Shown: positions 1 through 9,607 of the stretch, one piece after another
How the letters are laid out: each line of letters opens with the position of its first letter
Numbering within the stretch: the stretch's first letter is position 1
Assembly: GCF_030695065.1 (NCBI RefSeq)
Contig: NZ_JAUYTR010000011.1
Coordinates: 372,001-436,000, forward strand
Direction: 5' to 3'
Length of the DNA: 64,000 bases
Source: Sediminibacterium sp.
GTDB lineage: Bacteria; Bacteroidota; Bacteroidia; Chitinophagales; Chitinophagaceae
Made by a program: the position numbers and the translations under genes
Notes under the pieces: model-generated
The model's input: only the letters and a program-made list of their open reading frames with translations
The model's database searches: none
What the model was told of the DNA's origin: nothing

Positions 1-2157
1 CAACATTCCCTTTGGAACTTCCTTGCCCAACAAGTGCTTATAAATAAACTTGGTTTTCAAATTATTGAAGTGATTGCCTTTGGCTCCACCCCAACCATGT
101 CTACCGCCTGGATACAACATGAATTCAAAATCTTTCCCTTTATCTTGTAAGGCACTAACCAACTGAATACTATTTTGCATATGCACATTATCATCCATAG
201 TACCATGCACCAATTGCAATACTCCATTGAATTTATCAATATGTGTTAACACGTTACCGCTCTTATAACCTTCAGGGTTTTCTGCAGGGGTATCCATGAA
301 TTTTTCTGTGTAATGACTGTCATATAATTTCCAATCAACTACTGATCCTCCAGCCATGGCATGTGTAAACACAGAAGAACCATAAGTTAAAGCATAGGTA
401 CTCATGTATCCACCATAACTAAATCCAGTGATGGCAATTTTAGTAGGATCCGCTTGACCATTTTGTATAAACCACTTGGCCATATGCATATAATCTTGCA
501 TTTCCCAGAAACCTAAATTCCGATGCATATAATTTACACCTGCTTTTCCAAAATGGCCACTGGCACGGTGATCAAACTTAACATGAATCAATCCTTCTTG
601 TGAATAGATTTCACGAGTAGGGCTCCAACTCCAACTATCCCAGGTATTACCTGCATTAGGGCCACCATAAATATCAACCAACATTGGATATTTCTTATTA
701 GGATCCATATTGGCAGGCCAGGTAACTTGAGCAGGTAATTCAAACAAACCATCCGCACTTTTAATGCGTATGAATTCGGTTTTAGCAATTTGATAGTTGC
801 CCATAGCAGTTCCTTTTGCATCACCCAACTCACGAATAATTTTTCCTTTACCATCAACCAAAGTCATCTTATTTGGCGTGGTTGTATTACTGTAAGCAGT
901 AACAAAATATTTTCCATTAGGAGATAATCTTACTTGTGTATGATTATAGTCGCCAAAAGTTAAACGCTTCATTTCTGAACCATTCAATTTAACGCTGTAT
1001 AAATCTGTACGAGCCGTATTTTCTTTACCTCTTGCAGTAAAATACACTAAGCCATTTTTTTCATCAATTAACGCTGTATTCAATACCGTGAATTCTCCAG
1101 ATGTAATTGGATTAATTAAACTGCCATCGTTATTGTGTAAATACAAATGATTCCATCCTGTTTTATCACTTTCTAAAATAAAAGCTGCTTTATTCTTTAA
1201 GAAAGTAAAACGCTGACCCGCCCTGTCTTCTAAGTCAACCCATGTTTTTTGTTGTTCTTCATACATGATTTTTTTAGCACCATTTCCTGGATTTACATCA
1301 AATATTTTCAAATGATCTTGGCCACGATTAATCCATTGAACTAATAAACTGCTGCCATCATTTCTCCAAACAGGCCAACCAAAATACTGGTCGTCTTTCG
1401 CATTAAAATCGGCCCAAGTAGTTGCACCCCCATCTACCCCAACAAATCCAACTTTTACCTCAGGGTTTTTATCACCTGGCTTTGGATAGCGGGTTTCTTC
1501 AATAAAACCATGCTGGCCTTCACTGCTGTAAATAGGGAACATAGGTACCATGCTTTCATCAAAATGCATATACGCTATTTGCTTGCTATTGGGGTTCCAC
1601 CAAAAAGCACGATAACGGGTGCCTCTACCAAAAATTTCTTCCCAATAAACCCAGCTTGCATAACCGTTTAAAGAAGTGCTGGTGCCACTGAAAGTAAGTC
1701 TGGTTTCTTTATTTGTTACCAAATTATAAGTAAACAAATCATTCGATTTGGTATAGGCGATATAAGAACTGTCGGGAGAAAAAGTAGGATTTTTTTCTTC
1801 AGCAGCATCAAAAGTAATTTGCTTTTCTACATCACCGTTTTTATAAAACAAATCGGCTTTTTTTACCGATACCGTTTTTGTTGGAGGTGCCGCACCTTTC
1901 ATTTGGTCTGGAGTAGCTACCGTTAATTTACCTGTCTTTACTTCCATCACATAATTTCTAGCAGCAGAATCAGGATGAACTTGTTGGTTTAAAATAACCC
2001 GATCATCATCCAACCATTTCATGAATTGGGGCAATGGATTACGAAAATTTTCTGGTAATTTATTGGCCATTAAATCAGCTTTGCTGATCATTTTGTTTTG
2101 AGCCAACGTGGGGTATGCAAGCAATAGCAACCCAAATGATACAATATACTTATTCAT
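1..2157 (-). CDS. Dipeptidyl peptidase IV-type serine peptidase (S9), 3' end cut off
   Basis: Prolyl oligopeptidase-family exopeptidase expected to release X-Pro dipeptides in the periplasm. The first 719 codons are visible and no stop is reached before the window edge. The N-terminus has a signal peptide ending near TLAQ. A beta-propeller region carries the DPP IV-type double glutamate (WVYWEEIF), which binds the substrate amino terminus. The alpha/beta-hydrolase domain has the full triad: Ser580 in GFSYGGYMS, Asp655 in HGTMDDNVH and His687 in PGGRHGWGG. The visible length is close to a whole family member, so only a short tail should be missing. It lies 57 bases downstream of the outer-membrane barrel gene on the same strand. 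Confidence 0.93.
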   Translation of the reverse strand, partial: MNKYIVSFGLLLLAYPTLAQNKMISKADLMANKLPENFRNPLPQFMKWLDDDRVILNQQVHPDSAARNYVMEVKTGKLTVATPDQMKGAAPPTKTVSVKKADLFYKNGDVEKQITFDAAEEKNPTFSPDSSYIAYTKSNDLFTYNLVTNKETRLTFSGTSTSLNGYASWVYWEEIFGRGTRYRAFWWNPNSKQIAYMHFDESMVPMFPIYSSEGQHGFIEETRYPKPGDKNPEVKVGFVGVDGGATTWADFNAKDDQYFGWPVWRNDGSSLLVQWINRGQDHLKIFDVNPGNGAKKIMYEEQQKTWVDLEDRAGQRFTFLKNKAAFILESDKTGWNHLYLHNNDGSLINPITSGEFTVLNTALIDEKNGLVYFTARGKENTARTDLYSVKLNGSEMKRLTFGDYNHTQVRLSPNGKYFVTAYSNTTTPNKMTLVDGKGKIIRELGDAKGTAMGNYQIAKTEFIRIKSADGLFELPAQVTWPANMDPNKKYPMLVDIYGGPNAGNTWDSWSWSPTREIYSQEGLIHVKFDHRASGHFGKAGVNYMHRNLGFWEMQDYMHMAKWFIQNGQADPTKIAITGFSYGGYMSTYALTYGSSVFTHAMAGGSVVDWKLYDSHYTEKFMDTPAENPEGYKSGNVLTHIDKFNGVLQLVHGTMDDNVHMQNSIQLVSALQDKGKDFEFMLYPGGRHGWGGAKGNHFNNLKTKFIYKHLLGKEVPKGML

Positions 2158-2214
2158 GGTTCAGAATTTGGACCATGAATATAGTAAAATATGTAGGAAG
2201 CTTAGATAGACTGC

Positions 2215-3351
2215 TTAAAATGCTTCATTCAATCTAATATAATAAGCCCCGCCAGCAGTACTATTTCGTGCATAATCTAAACGAAGAAACATTCGATTCT
2301 TTTTATTAACCAAAAAGCGAAGCCCTAGTCCGCCTGCTTTTAAAAGATTATCGGTGGAATAGCTGCTCAGGGCATCATCAATCAACCCAGCAGAACCAAA
2401 TGCTGCACCATATACCCAACGCCAAATATGAAAGCGGTACTCTGCTTGAAGCGCCGTAAAAGAGCGATCTCTGAACCTCCCTGTAAAATACCCACGCATC
2501 AGTACGGATCCTCCTACCTTGGGTAATTCTCTTAATGGTACATTACCTGTAGTATGTATACTGCTCAATTGAAATGCAAGTGTACTATTCTTGGTTAATG
2601 GATAATACTTTCTTAAGTCTAAAAACCAAGTATTAAAATCGTAGGGATTATTTTTAAAAGAAAAGTTTTTAGAAAAGTAAACCTCTGCATAAGCACCTTG
2701 GTGTGCACTAAAAGGAAAATCTCTTCCTTCATATAAAATGGCTGGTCCCAATCCAATAGTTTTACTTCCATAAATACCAGGAACATCATTTTGATCAGGC
2801 GTTAAAGGCTTTGCATTTACTACGTTATAAACATCGTTATAATCTAGTTTTAAACCAATATACCATTGATTTTTCAGCAATCGATATGTTCTAGATTCTA
2901 AGAAAATTCTGCTGTAATCTTGTGCTAAATAATTATTTTCTGCCACAGTGTTATTTCCTATTCCCCAAAAACGATCGTTGTAAGTACTATACCCAGCAGC
3001 CCCGCGGAATACAAATTTTTCTCCCTTGGTAAAAACTTGCCAGGTTGCTTTTGCTTCAAATTGCCCTAGTGTACTATAAGTTAATTGACCATGTATATAA
3101 GAGCCCCTTGCTTCGGAGTCTTTCTCTTTTGCGTTAAAAAAATATTCCAATGCACCACCAAATCGAACACCTGTTTCTGGTGTAGATGTAAGAATAGGAA
3201 TCGGCACAATACGCAAATTCATTAAAGGCAATGAATCTGGATTAATAAAATTTTTAAACGTTTTTTTAGGAGATGGCACTGCAGTATCCTGAGCATGAAC
3301 CCCTAATGATGTACTAAGGGCTAAGCCCAAAAAAAACTTATATAACGACAT
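2215..3351 (-). CDS. BamA/TamA (Omp85)-family outer membrane beta-barrel protein
   Basis: A 378-residue protein with an N-terminal signal peptide (cleavage near GVHAQ) and an Omp85-type barrel. The visible hallmarks are the lid-loop motif RGY in LMRGYFTGRF and a C-terminal Phe, the usual recognition residue for barrel assembly. There are no obvious POTRA repeats, so it is a short surface-antigen type rather than BamA itself. Its role could be outer-membrane biogenesis or transport, and no substrate can be named. Its start overlaps the end of leuS by 14 bases, which suggests cotranscription and translational coupling. Confidence 0.8.
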   Translation of the reverse strand: MSLYKFFLGLALSTSLGVHAQDTAVPSPKKTFKNFINPDSLPLMNLRIVPIPILTSTPETGVRFGGALEYFFNAKEKDSEARGSYIHGQLTYSTLGQFEAKATWQVFTKGEKFVFRGAAGYSTYNDRFWGIGNNTVAENNYLAQDYSRIFLESRTYRLLKNQWYIGLKLDYNDVYNVVNAKPLTPDQNDVPGIYGSKTIGLGPAILYEGRDFPFSAHQGAYAEVYFSKNFSFKNNPYDFNTWFLDLRKYYPLTKNSTLAFQLSSIHTTGNVPLRELPKVGGSVLMRGYFTGRFRDRSFTALQAEYRFHIWRWVYGAAFGSAGLIDDALSSYSTDNLLKAGGLGLRFLVNKKNRMFLRLDYARNSTAGGAYYIRLNEAF

Positions 3352-6124
3352 TAATCATTCTCCCTTTTACAAAAATAAATTTCTTTACCTGTTTACCTTC
3401 TAGCCATTTCAGTACCAACTCATTCGCAAGTACAATATTTTGCGCCTCTTTTGCTTCCATATCTAAAGGCAAATTAATATTGGTTCTTACCCTTCCATTA
3501 ATGCTCACTGGGTAATCTTTAGATGACTCCTGAACATAAGATGCATTAAATGCAGGAAATGTTGCATCTAAAATAGAACCTGTATTCCCCAACTGATGCC
3601 AAAGTTCTTCACTAATATGTGGCGCATAAGGCGTTAATAGAATCAGTACTTGTTCTAAAACAGCTTTCTTATTGCATTTTAAATCGGCCAATTCATTCAC
3701 ACAAATCATGAACGTACTCACCGCAGTATTAAAACTAAACCGCTCCGTATCTTCTTGAATTTTCAATATGGTTTTATGCAATACTTTTTGCTCAGATGGA
3801 TTAGGGCTATCGTTGTTCCAAACCTTCCCTTTTAATTCATCATAAAATAAACGCCAAAGTTTTTTCAAGAAACGATGCACGCCTTCAATACCCTTGGTAT
3901 CCCAAGGTTTGCTCTGGTCTACAGGACCTAAGAACATTTCGTACATGCGGAAAGTATCGGCACCATATTTTTCTACCAATACATCTGGATTAACCGTATT
4001 GAATTTACTCTTCGACATTTTCTCTACTTCGGCACCGCAGAGGTATTTGCCGTTTTCTAATACAAAAGTTGCGTTGGCATATTCTCCATTTCGCCATTGC
4101 TTAAATGCAGCTATATCTAATTCAAATCCATCAACAAAATTGACGTCTACATGAATTGGATTGGTATCGTATTCATTTATTAATCCTGCAGAAATAAATT
4201 CATTGGGGTTTTGTTTATTCCGATAAACAAATCTTGAACTTCCTTGAATCATTCCTTGGTTCAAGAGTTTTCTAAATGGTTCATCAAAACCAATATGGCC
4301 TAAGTCGAATAATACTTTGGTCCACATTCTACTGTAGAGTAAATGGCCTACGGCGTGTTCTGTTCCCCCAATATATAAGTCTACTTGATTCCAATAATCA
4401 CTCACTTTTTTATCGCAGAAAGCCTCATTGTTATGCGGATCCATATAACGTAAAAAATACCAACTACTACCAGCATAACCCGGCATGGTATTGGTTTCTA
4501 GCGCACCGCCAGGAACAATAGAATCATATTGATGAATCCATTCAGGAATATTCGCCAGCGGCCCTTCTCCCTCCGGACCAGGTGCATAACTGTCTACCTG
4601 AGGCAAGGTCAAAGGTAAATTCAATTCATCTAAAGGATACGCAATACCTTCTTTCCAAATAATGGGAAAGGGTTCACCCCAATAACGCTGTCTGCTAAAT
4701 GCAGCATCCCGCATTTTATAATTCACTTTTCGTTTACCAATGCCCCTTTCAACCAGCTTGTCAATAACAATTGCAATGGCATCTTTTAAAATAACCCCGT
4801 CTAAAAATTCGCTATTAGTCAGCGCCACATCTTTGGTTGAATTGGCTTCTTCTCCATTAAAATGTTCACCAATAATATTGGTGATGGGTATATTAAAATG
4901 TTTCGCAAATTTAAAATCTCTTTCGTCTCCGCAAGGAACGGCCATAATTGCTCCTGTACCATAACCAGCTAATACGTATTCAGATATCCAAATAGGAATG
5001 GGTCGTTGGTTAAAAGGATTCAATGCATAAGCACCCGTAAAGCAACCAGTGATTTTCTTTTCTGCCTGACGCTCTCTGTCACTTCTGCTTTTAACGTAAG
5101 TGATATATTCTTCAACCACTTGTTTTTGTTCCGCTGTGGTTATCTGCGCTATCAACTCATGCTCTGGAGCCACTACCATAAAGTCTACACCAAAAATGGT
5201 ATCAGGTCGGGTAGTATATACCCGCAATGGTTGGTCAGTTGCCGATTGGGCAATGGCAAAATCTATTTCGGCCCCGTAAGATTTTCCAATCCAATTGGTT
5301 TGCATTTCGCGCATGGCTTCGCTGAACTCAATTTGATCTAAGCCGCTGATTAATCGATCGGCATAATCGGTTATGCGCAAATACCATTGTCTTAATTTTT
5401 TCTTCACTACCGGATGACCACCTCTCTCACTCAATCCGTTTACTACTTCATCATTGGCCAATACTGTACCAAGCGCTTCGCACCAATTCACTTCACCATA
5501 TCCACAAAATGCCAAACGATATTGCATTAAAATGTCTTGCTGTTCTTTTTCAGAAAAAGCCTTCCATTCAGCCGCAGTAAATTGTAGTTGATTATTAGCA
5601 GGGCATTCATGTACAGTGTTTCCCTCTTTTTCAAACAAAGCAATCAACTCATTAATAGGCGTTGCTTTTTGGGTATGCCTATTGAAAAAAGAATTGAATA
5701 ATTGCAAGAAAATCCACTGGGTCCATTTATGGTAATCGGGCTCACAAGTTCTTACTTCTCGGCTCCAATCGTAAGAAAAACCAATATTGTCTAATTGTTG
5801 TCTGAAGTTATTGATGTTTTGAACAGTGCTGGTTGCAGGATGAACACCGTGTTCAATGGCATATTGTTCTGCGGGCAATCCAAAGGCATCATATCCCATG
5901 GGATGCAATACATTAAAGCCTTTTAGTCTTTTATACCTGCTGAAAATATCAGAAGCAATATAACCCAACGGATGGCCTACATGCAAACCCGCTCCACTCG
6001 GATAAGGAAACATATCCAATACATAGTACTTGGGTTTTTCGCTGATATTGGGAACCGTATATGCTCCGGAATTTTTCCAATGCTCCTGCCATTTTTGTTC
6101 AATTGCTCTAAATTGATAGTCCAT
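3338..6124 (-). CDS. leuS: Leucyl-tRNA synthetase
   Basis: Class I aminoacyl-tRNA synthetase that charges tRNA-Leu in the cytoplasm. The HIGH-type signature is HVGH at residues 48-51 and KMSKS is at residues 702-706. A CP1 editing domain lies between them, with the editing motif TTRPDT in YTTRPDTIFG. At 928 residues it is longer than the E. coli enzyme, with an insertion after the catalytic Rossmann start, as I recall for Bacteroidota LeuRS. It is transcribed from a promoter back to back with that of ftsX and overlaps the downstream barrel gene by 14 bases. Confidence 0.97.
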   Translation of the reverse strand: MDYQFRAIEQKWQEHWKNSGAYTVPNISEKPKYYVLDMFPYPSGAGLHVGHPLGYIASDIFSRYKRLKGFNVLHPMGYDAFGLPAEQYAIEHGVHPATSTVQNINNFRQQLDNIGFSYDWSREVRTCEPDYHKWTQWIFLQLFNSFFNRHTQKATPINELIALFEKEGNTVHECPANNQLQFTAAEWKAFSEKEQQDILMQYRLAFCGYGEVNWCEALGTVLANDEVVNGLSERGGHPVVKKKLRQWYLRITDYADRLISGLDQIEFSEAMREMQTNWIGKSYGAEIDFAIAQSATDQPLRVYTTRPDTIFGVDFMVVAPEHELIAQITTAEQKQVVEEYITYVKSRSDRERQAEKKITGCFTGAYALNPFNQRPIPIWISEYVLAGYGTGAIMAVPCGDERDFKFAKHFNIPITNIIGEHFNGEEANSTKDVALTNSEFLDGVILKDAIAIVIDKLVERGIGKRKVNYKMRDAAFSRQRYWGEPFPIIWKEGIAYPLDELNLPLTLPQVDSYAPGPEGEGPLANIPEWIHQYDSIVPGGALETNTMPGYAGSSWYFLRYMDPHNNEAFCDKKVSDYWNQVDLYIGGTEHAVGHLLYSRMWTKVLFDLGHIGFDEPFRKLLNQGMIQGSSRFVYRNKQNPNEFISAGLINEYDTNPIHVDVNFVDGFELDIAAFKQWRNGEYANATFVLENGKYLCGAEVEKMSKSKFNTVNPDVLVEKYGADTFRMYEMFLGPVDQSKPWDTKGIEGVHRFLKKLWRLFYDELKGKVWNNDSPNPSEQKVLHKTILKIQEDTERFSFNTAVSTFMICVNELADLKCNKKAVLEQVLILLTPYAPHISEELWHQLGNTGSILDATFPAFNASYVQESSKDYPVSINGRVRTNINLPLDMEAKEAQNIVLANELVLKWLEGKQVKKFIFVKGRMINVVI

Positions 6125-6207
6125 CTTGCCTGCCCTTTTTATTTATTTGCGTTTCTTTAACGCCTGCCCAAAAATATTCGCTTATTTTCAACACAGGTTT
6201 AGGGGTG

Positions 6208-6215
6208 CAAATGTA
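6208..6215 (-). promoter_or_regulatory. -7 promoter box for leuS
   Basis: On the minus strand this reads TACATTTG, a perfect match to the Bacteroidota -7 consensus TAnnTTTG. The predicted transcript starts about 5 bases further on, leaving a leader of roughly 75 bases before leuS. It is the mirror image of the ftsX box 21 bases away. Confidence 0.65.
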
Positions 6216-6236
6216 AGTCTTTAGCCGTCAAAACCC

Positions 6237-6244
6237 TACATTTG
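6237..6244 (+). promoter_or_regulatory. -7 promoter box for ftsX
   Basis: TACATTTG matches the Bacteroidota consensus TAnnTTTG exactly. It predicts a start near 6249-6250 and a leader of about 50 bases before ftsX. With the leuS box it forms a perfect 8-base inverted repeat. Confidence 0.65.
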
Positions 6245-6302
6245 TAGCGTTCTTACAGCATAGCACTCGTTAATTGAAGCGGTAAAAAAAGGAATACAAA
6301 TT

Positions 6303-7178
6303 ATGGCTCAAGCAGGAAAAGCATCATTGAAGAGGGGAAAACCCAATTATATCTACACTGTTGTAGGGGTAGCACTGGTTTTATTAATCATGGGAATCAT
6401 GGGTTGGTTTTTCCTTAACCTAAACTCAGTTGGAAATACCTTTAAAGAAGATATCAGGTTAAGTGCCTATATGCGGACCTTAAACAAAGACACGATTGCC
6501 CAAATTCAACAGTTTATTGCAGCAAAACCCTACGCCAAAAACGTAGTGTACGTAGACAAAAATACCGCCAAGGAAATTTGGAATAAAGAAAACAACGAAG
6601 ACTGGGCCAAAATCTTAGACGTAAATCCATTGCCTGAGAGCATCGATTTTTATGCAAAAGCCGAATACGTAAACAAAGACAGTTTATCAGTCATCAGTGC
6701 CGATTTAATGGCCAATTATGGCAATCAAATCACCGATTTACAGTACCCTCAAAGCTTGGTTACCAGTTTAAACGAAAGAGCATCTAAAATTGGATTAATC
6801 TTTTTAGTAGTGGCTATCACCCTTTGTGTTATTGTGATTTTTAGCATCGATAATACCATTCGATTGGCCATGTTTAGCAATCGATTCTTGATTAAGACTA
6901 TGCAAATGGTGGGAGCAACGCAGTCGTTTATTGCACGCCCCCTCAATATCCGCGCAGTGGTAAATGGACTCATTAGTTCAGGTATTGCCATCTTACTTTT
7001 ATTCTCCTTAATTGGTTGGGCCGAATCTCAATTTCCGCAATTAAAAGGAATCAGAAATACCAATCATACGCTACTACTATTTGGAGGATTGATTATTTTA
7101 GGTGTAGGTATTTCTGTTTTGAGCACACATAGAAGTGTATTGAAATACTTGAAAATGAAATTAGACGATTTGTATTAG
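6303..7178 (+). CDS. ftsX: Cell division protein FtsX
   Basis: A 291-residue permease-like protein of the FtsEX complex. In known systems this complex couples the cytoplasmic ATPase FtsE to activation of peptidoglycan hydrolases at the septum. The layout is typical: one N-terminal membrane helix (about residues 18-40), a periplasmic domain, then three helices in the FtsX C-terminal domain, with the last near residues 255-277. FtsE is not adjacent. Instead DUF3098 and uppP follow closely, a gene order I know from Bacteroidota. The start has a purine-rich stretch (AAAAAAAGGAA) upstream. Confidence 0.9.
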   Translation: MAQAGKASLKRGKPNYIYTVVGVALVLLIMGIMGWFFLNLNSVGNTFKEDIRLSAYMRTLNKDTIAQIQQFIAAKPYAKNVVYVDKNTAKEIWNKENNEDWAKILDVNPLPESIDFYAKAEYVNKDSLSVISADLMANYGNQITDLQYPQSLVTSLNERASKIGLIFLVVAITLCVIVIFSIDNTIRLAMFSNRFLIKTMQMVGATQSFIARPLNIRAVVNGLISSGIAILLLFSLIGWAESQFPQLKGIRNTNHTLLLFGGLIILGVGISVLSTHRSVLKYLKMKLDDLY

Positions 7179-7216
7179 TTGATATTAGCAATCCGAATTA
7201 TAAAAATTTATAAATA

Positions 7217-7468
7217 ATGACCATGAGTACGACCAATAAAACCACTCCACTTTTCTCAAAAGAAAATTTCATTTTAATGCTAGTTGGTGGACTAGTGATT
7301 GCATTGGGTATGTTTTTAATGAGTGGCGGTAAGAGCGAAGACCCCAATGTATTTGCTAATAATGAAGTATACAGCAGCACAAGAATAACTGTAGCACCCA
7401 TTTTAATTGTAGTTGGCTTATTAATTGAAGTTTACGCCATCTTTAAGAAGCCAAAAACTGTGGCTTAG
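7217..7468 (+). CDS. DUF3098 small membrane protein
   Basis: An 83-residue protein with two membrane helices (about residues 20-36 and 56-74) separated by a short loop containing a GGKSEDPN stretch. It matches DUF3098, a Bacteroidota family commonly found between ftsX and uppP, as here. Its function is unknown. The position between a division gene and a lipid-carrier recycling gene suggests an envelope role (inference). A second in-frame ATG two codons later (7223) is an equally possible start. Confidence 0.8.
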   Translation: MTMSTTNKTTPLFSKENFILMLVGGLVIALGMFLMSGGKSEDPNVFANNEVYSSTRITVAPILIVVGLLIEVYAIFKKPKTVA

Positions 7469-7489
7469 ACCTTAATAGTACTTATTCTT

Positions 7490-8287
7490 ATGACTTATTT
7501 AGAAGCCGTTATCATTGCCATTATTGAAGGGGTTACCGAATTCCTTCCCATTTCTTCCACTGGTCATATGATTATTGCCAGTTCTTTTATGGGGATTGCG
7601 AAGGATGATTTTACTAAACTATTTGAAGTAGCCATTCAGTTGGGAGCTATTTGTTCAGTGGTCATTTTATTCAGGGGCAAATTCTTTCCACTGAATCGTT
7701 GGCATTTTTATTTAAAACTCATCATTGCAGTTCTACCTGCCTTAATTTTAGGTGCGTTGTTTTCTGATACTATTGATGCTTTATTAGAGAGTCCGATGGT
7801 GGTTTCTATTACCATGGTATTGGGCGGTGTTGCCTTAATTTTTATTGATTCCTTTTTCAAAAACCCTACCATTTCAATTGATGAACAAGTAACCAATAAA
7901 AAGGCTTTTATCATTGGATTCTGGCAATGTATTGCAATGATACCAGGGGTTAGCAGAAGTGCAGCCAGTATTATTGGGGGCATGCAACAGGGCTTAACCA
8001 GAAAACTAGCTGCTGAATTTTCTTTCTTTTTAGCAGTACCTACTATGGCTGCTGCAACGGGCTACAAATTATTGAAAGCTTACACAGAAACACCTGAATT
8101 AATTTTCACCCGCTCCAATATGATTTTATTGGGTTTAGGAAATGTAGTAGCATTTATTGTAGCACTATTGGCCATCAAATTTTTTATCACTTATTTACAG
8201 AAATATGGATTTAAACTATTTGGTTGGTACCGGGTAATTGTAGGGATGATCTTAATTATTCTTATCTTAACCGGACACTTGAAATAA
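7490..8287 (+). CDS. uppP: Undecaprenyl-diphosphatase (UppP/BacA)
   Basis: Integral membrane phosphatase that turns undecaprenyl diphosphate into undecaprenyl phosphate, recycling the lipid carrier for peptidoglycan and other envelope polymers. Both family signatures are present: EGVTEFLPISSTGH near residues 13-26 and PGVSRSAAS in the second half. The length (265) and the many hydrophobic helices are normal. It lies 21 bases after the DUF3098 gene, in the ftsX operon, and 5 bases before the transporter gene. Confidence 0.95.
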   Translation: MTYLEAVIIAIIEGVTEFLPISSTGHMIIASSFMGIAKDDFTKLFEVAIQLGAICSVVILFRGKFFPLNRWHFYLKLIIAVLPALILGALFSDTIDALLESPMVVSITMVLGGVALIFIDSFFKNPTISIDEQVTNKKAFIIGFWQCIAMIPGVSRSAASIIGGMQQGLTRKLAAEFSFFLAVPTMAAATGYKLLKAYTETPELIFTRSNMILLGLGNVVAFIVALLAIKFFITYLQKYGFKLFGWYRVIVGMILIILILTGHLK

Positions 8288-8292
8288 AAATC

Positions 8293-9603
8293 ATGTCCAC
8301 ACAAACTGCCTCCAAAAAAGTAATCAATGGTTGGGCAATGTACGATTGGGGCAATAGTGCCTACAACCTAGTCATTACTTCTACCATTTTCCCTGCCTAT
8401 TACGAAGCCGTAACAGGAGACGGTAACGATCAAACACTGAACGATACCGTGGTATTGTTTGGAAGAGAGTTCGTCAATACTTCTTTGTACAATTATGCAC
8501 TTTCGTTTGCATTCATCATTGTTGCTTTGTTATCGCCTATTTTGTCTTCCATTGCAGATTACAAAGGGAATAAGAAACAGTTTTTATTTTTCTTTTGTAC
8601 ACTGGGTAGCATCGCCTGTTCTGCCTTGTATTTTTACGACAAGAACAACTTAGCATTTGGATTGGCTTGTTTAATTATTGCATGCATAGGATTTTGGAGT
8701 AGCTTGGTTTTTTATAATTCCTTCTTGCCAGAAATTGCTGCACCAGAAGATCGAGATAAAGTGAGTGCAAAAGGATTTGCCATGGGTTATACTGGTAGTA
8801 TGATTTTACAAGTCATTTGTTTTGTATTTGTTTTATCCCCAGATAGTTTTGGCATTACCGTAGGCAAAGCTTCTCAAATTTCTTTTTTGCTGGTTGGGAT
8901 CTGGTGGTGGGGATTTGGGCAGTTTGCTTTAAAGCGTTTGCCAAAATCGGTACCAGCGGGGGGGAGTAGATCTTCTAAGCAAATTCTTGCAGGTGGGTAC
9001 AAAGAACTAAATAAAGTTTGGCAACAATTAAAATCGTTACCCGTTTTAAGAAGATTCTTGTTCTCCTTTTTCTTTTACAATATGGGGGTTCAAACAGTGA
9101 TGTTGGTGGCCACCTTGTATGGCAAGAGTGAGTTGAATATTCCGACCATGAATCTGATTATTGCCATTTTAATTATTCAATTAATTGCGATTCCTGGCGC
9201 ATTTACGATTGCTTGGTTATCTAAGAAAACCAGCAATTTTACGGCATTAATGATCACCATTGTTTTATGGATTATCCTTTGTGTAATTGGGTATTTGTTA
9301 CCCAGAAATGGCATCAACGAATTTTATGGCCTTGCTGTTTTAGTAGGCTTTATTATGGGAGGAATACAAGCTCTAAGCAGAAGCACTTATGCCAAATTAA
9401 TGCCAGAAACACCTGATACTACTTCCTATTTTAGTTTCTATGATGTAACCGAGAAAGTATCCATTGTAGTAGGTATGTTTAGCTTTGGGTACATCAATGA
9501 GATTTCCGGTTCACAAAGAAATTCAGTATTGGTTTTAGAAATATTTTTCATCATCGGTTTACTCATATTAATTTCTGCAAATAAATTGCAAGCTAAAAAA
9601 TAG
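8293..9603 (+). CDS. MFS transporter, UMF1 / Atg22-like family
   Basis: A 436-residue protein with about 12 membrane helices. The N-terminus contains the family signature WAMYDWGNSAYN, typical of bacterial UMF1-type (Atg22-like) transporters. The substrate is unknown, and relatives are sometimes linked to amino acid efflux. I chose the ATG at 8293, just after the uppP stop. An earlier in-frame start at 8224 would overlap uppP and place 23 unrelated residues before the signature. It is likely in the ftsX-uppP operon. Confidence 0.85.
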   Translation: MSTQTASKKVINGWAMYDWGNSAYNLVITSTIFPAYYEAVTGDGNDQTLNDTVVLFGREFVNTSLYNYALSFAFIIVALLSPILSSIADYKGNKKQFLFFFCTLGSIACSALYFYDKNNLAFGLACLIIACIGFWSSLVFYNSFLPEIAAPEDRDKVSAKGFAMGYTGSMILQVICFVFVLSPDSFGITVGKASQISFLLVGIWWWGFGQFALKRLPKSVPAGGSRSSKQILAGGYKELNKVWQQLKSLPVLRRFLFSFFFYNMGVQTVMLVATLYGKSELNIPTMNLIIAILIIQLIAIPGAFTIAWLSKKTSNFTALMITIVLWIILCVIGYLLPRNGINEFYGLAVLVGFIMGGIQALSRSTYAKLMPETPDTTSYFSFYDVTEKVSIVVGMFSFGYINEISGSQRNSVLVLEIFFIIGLLILISANKLQAKK

Positions 9604-9607
9604 TCCT

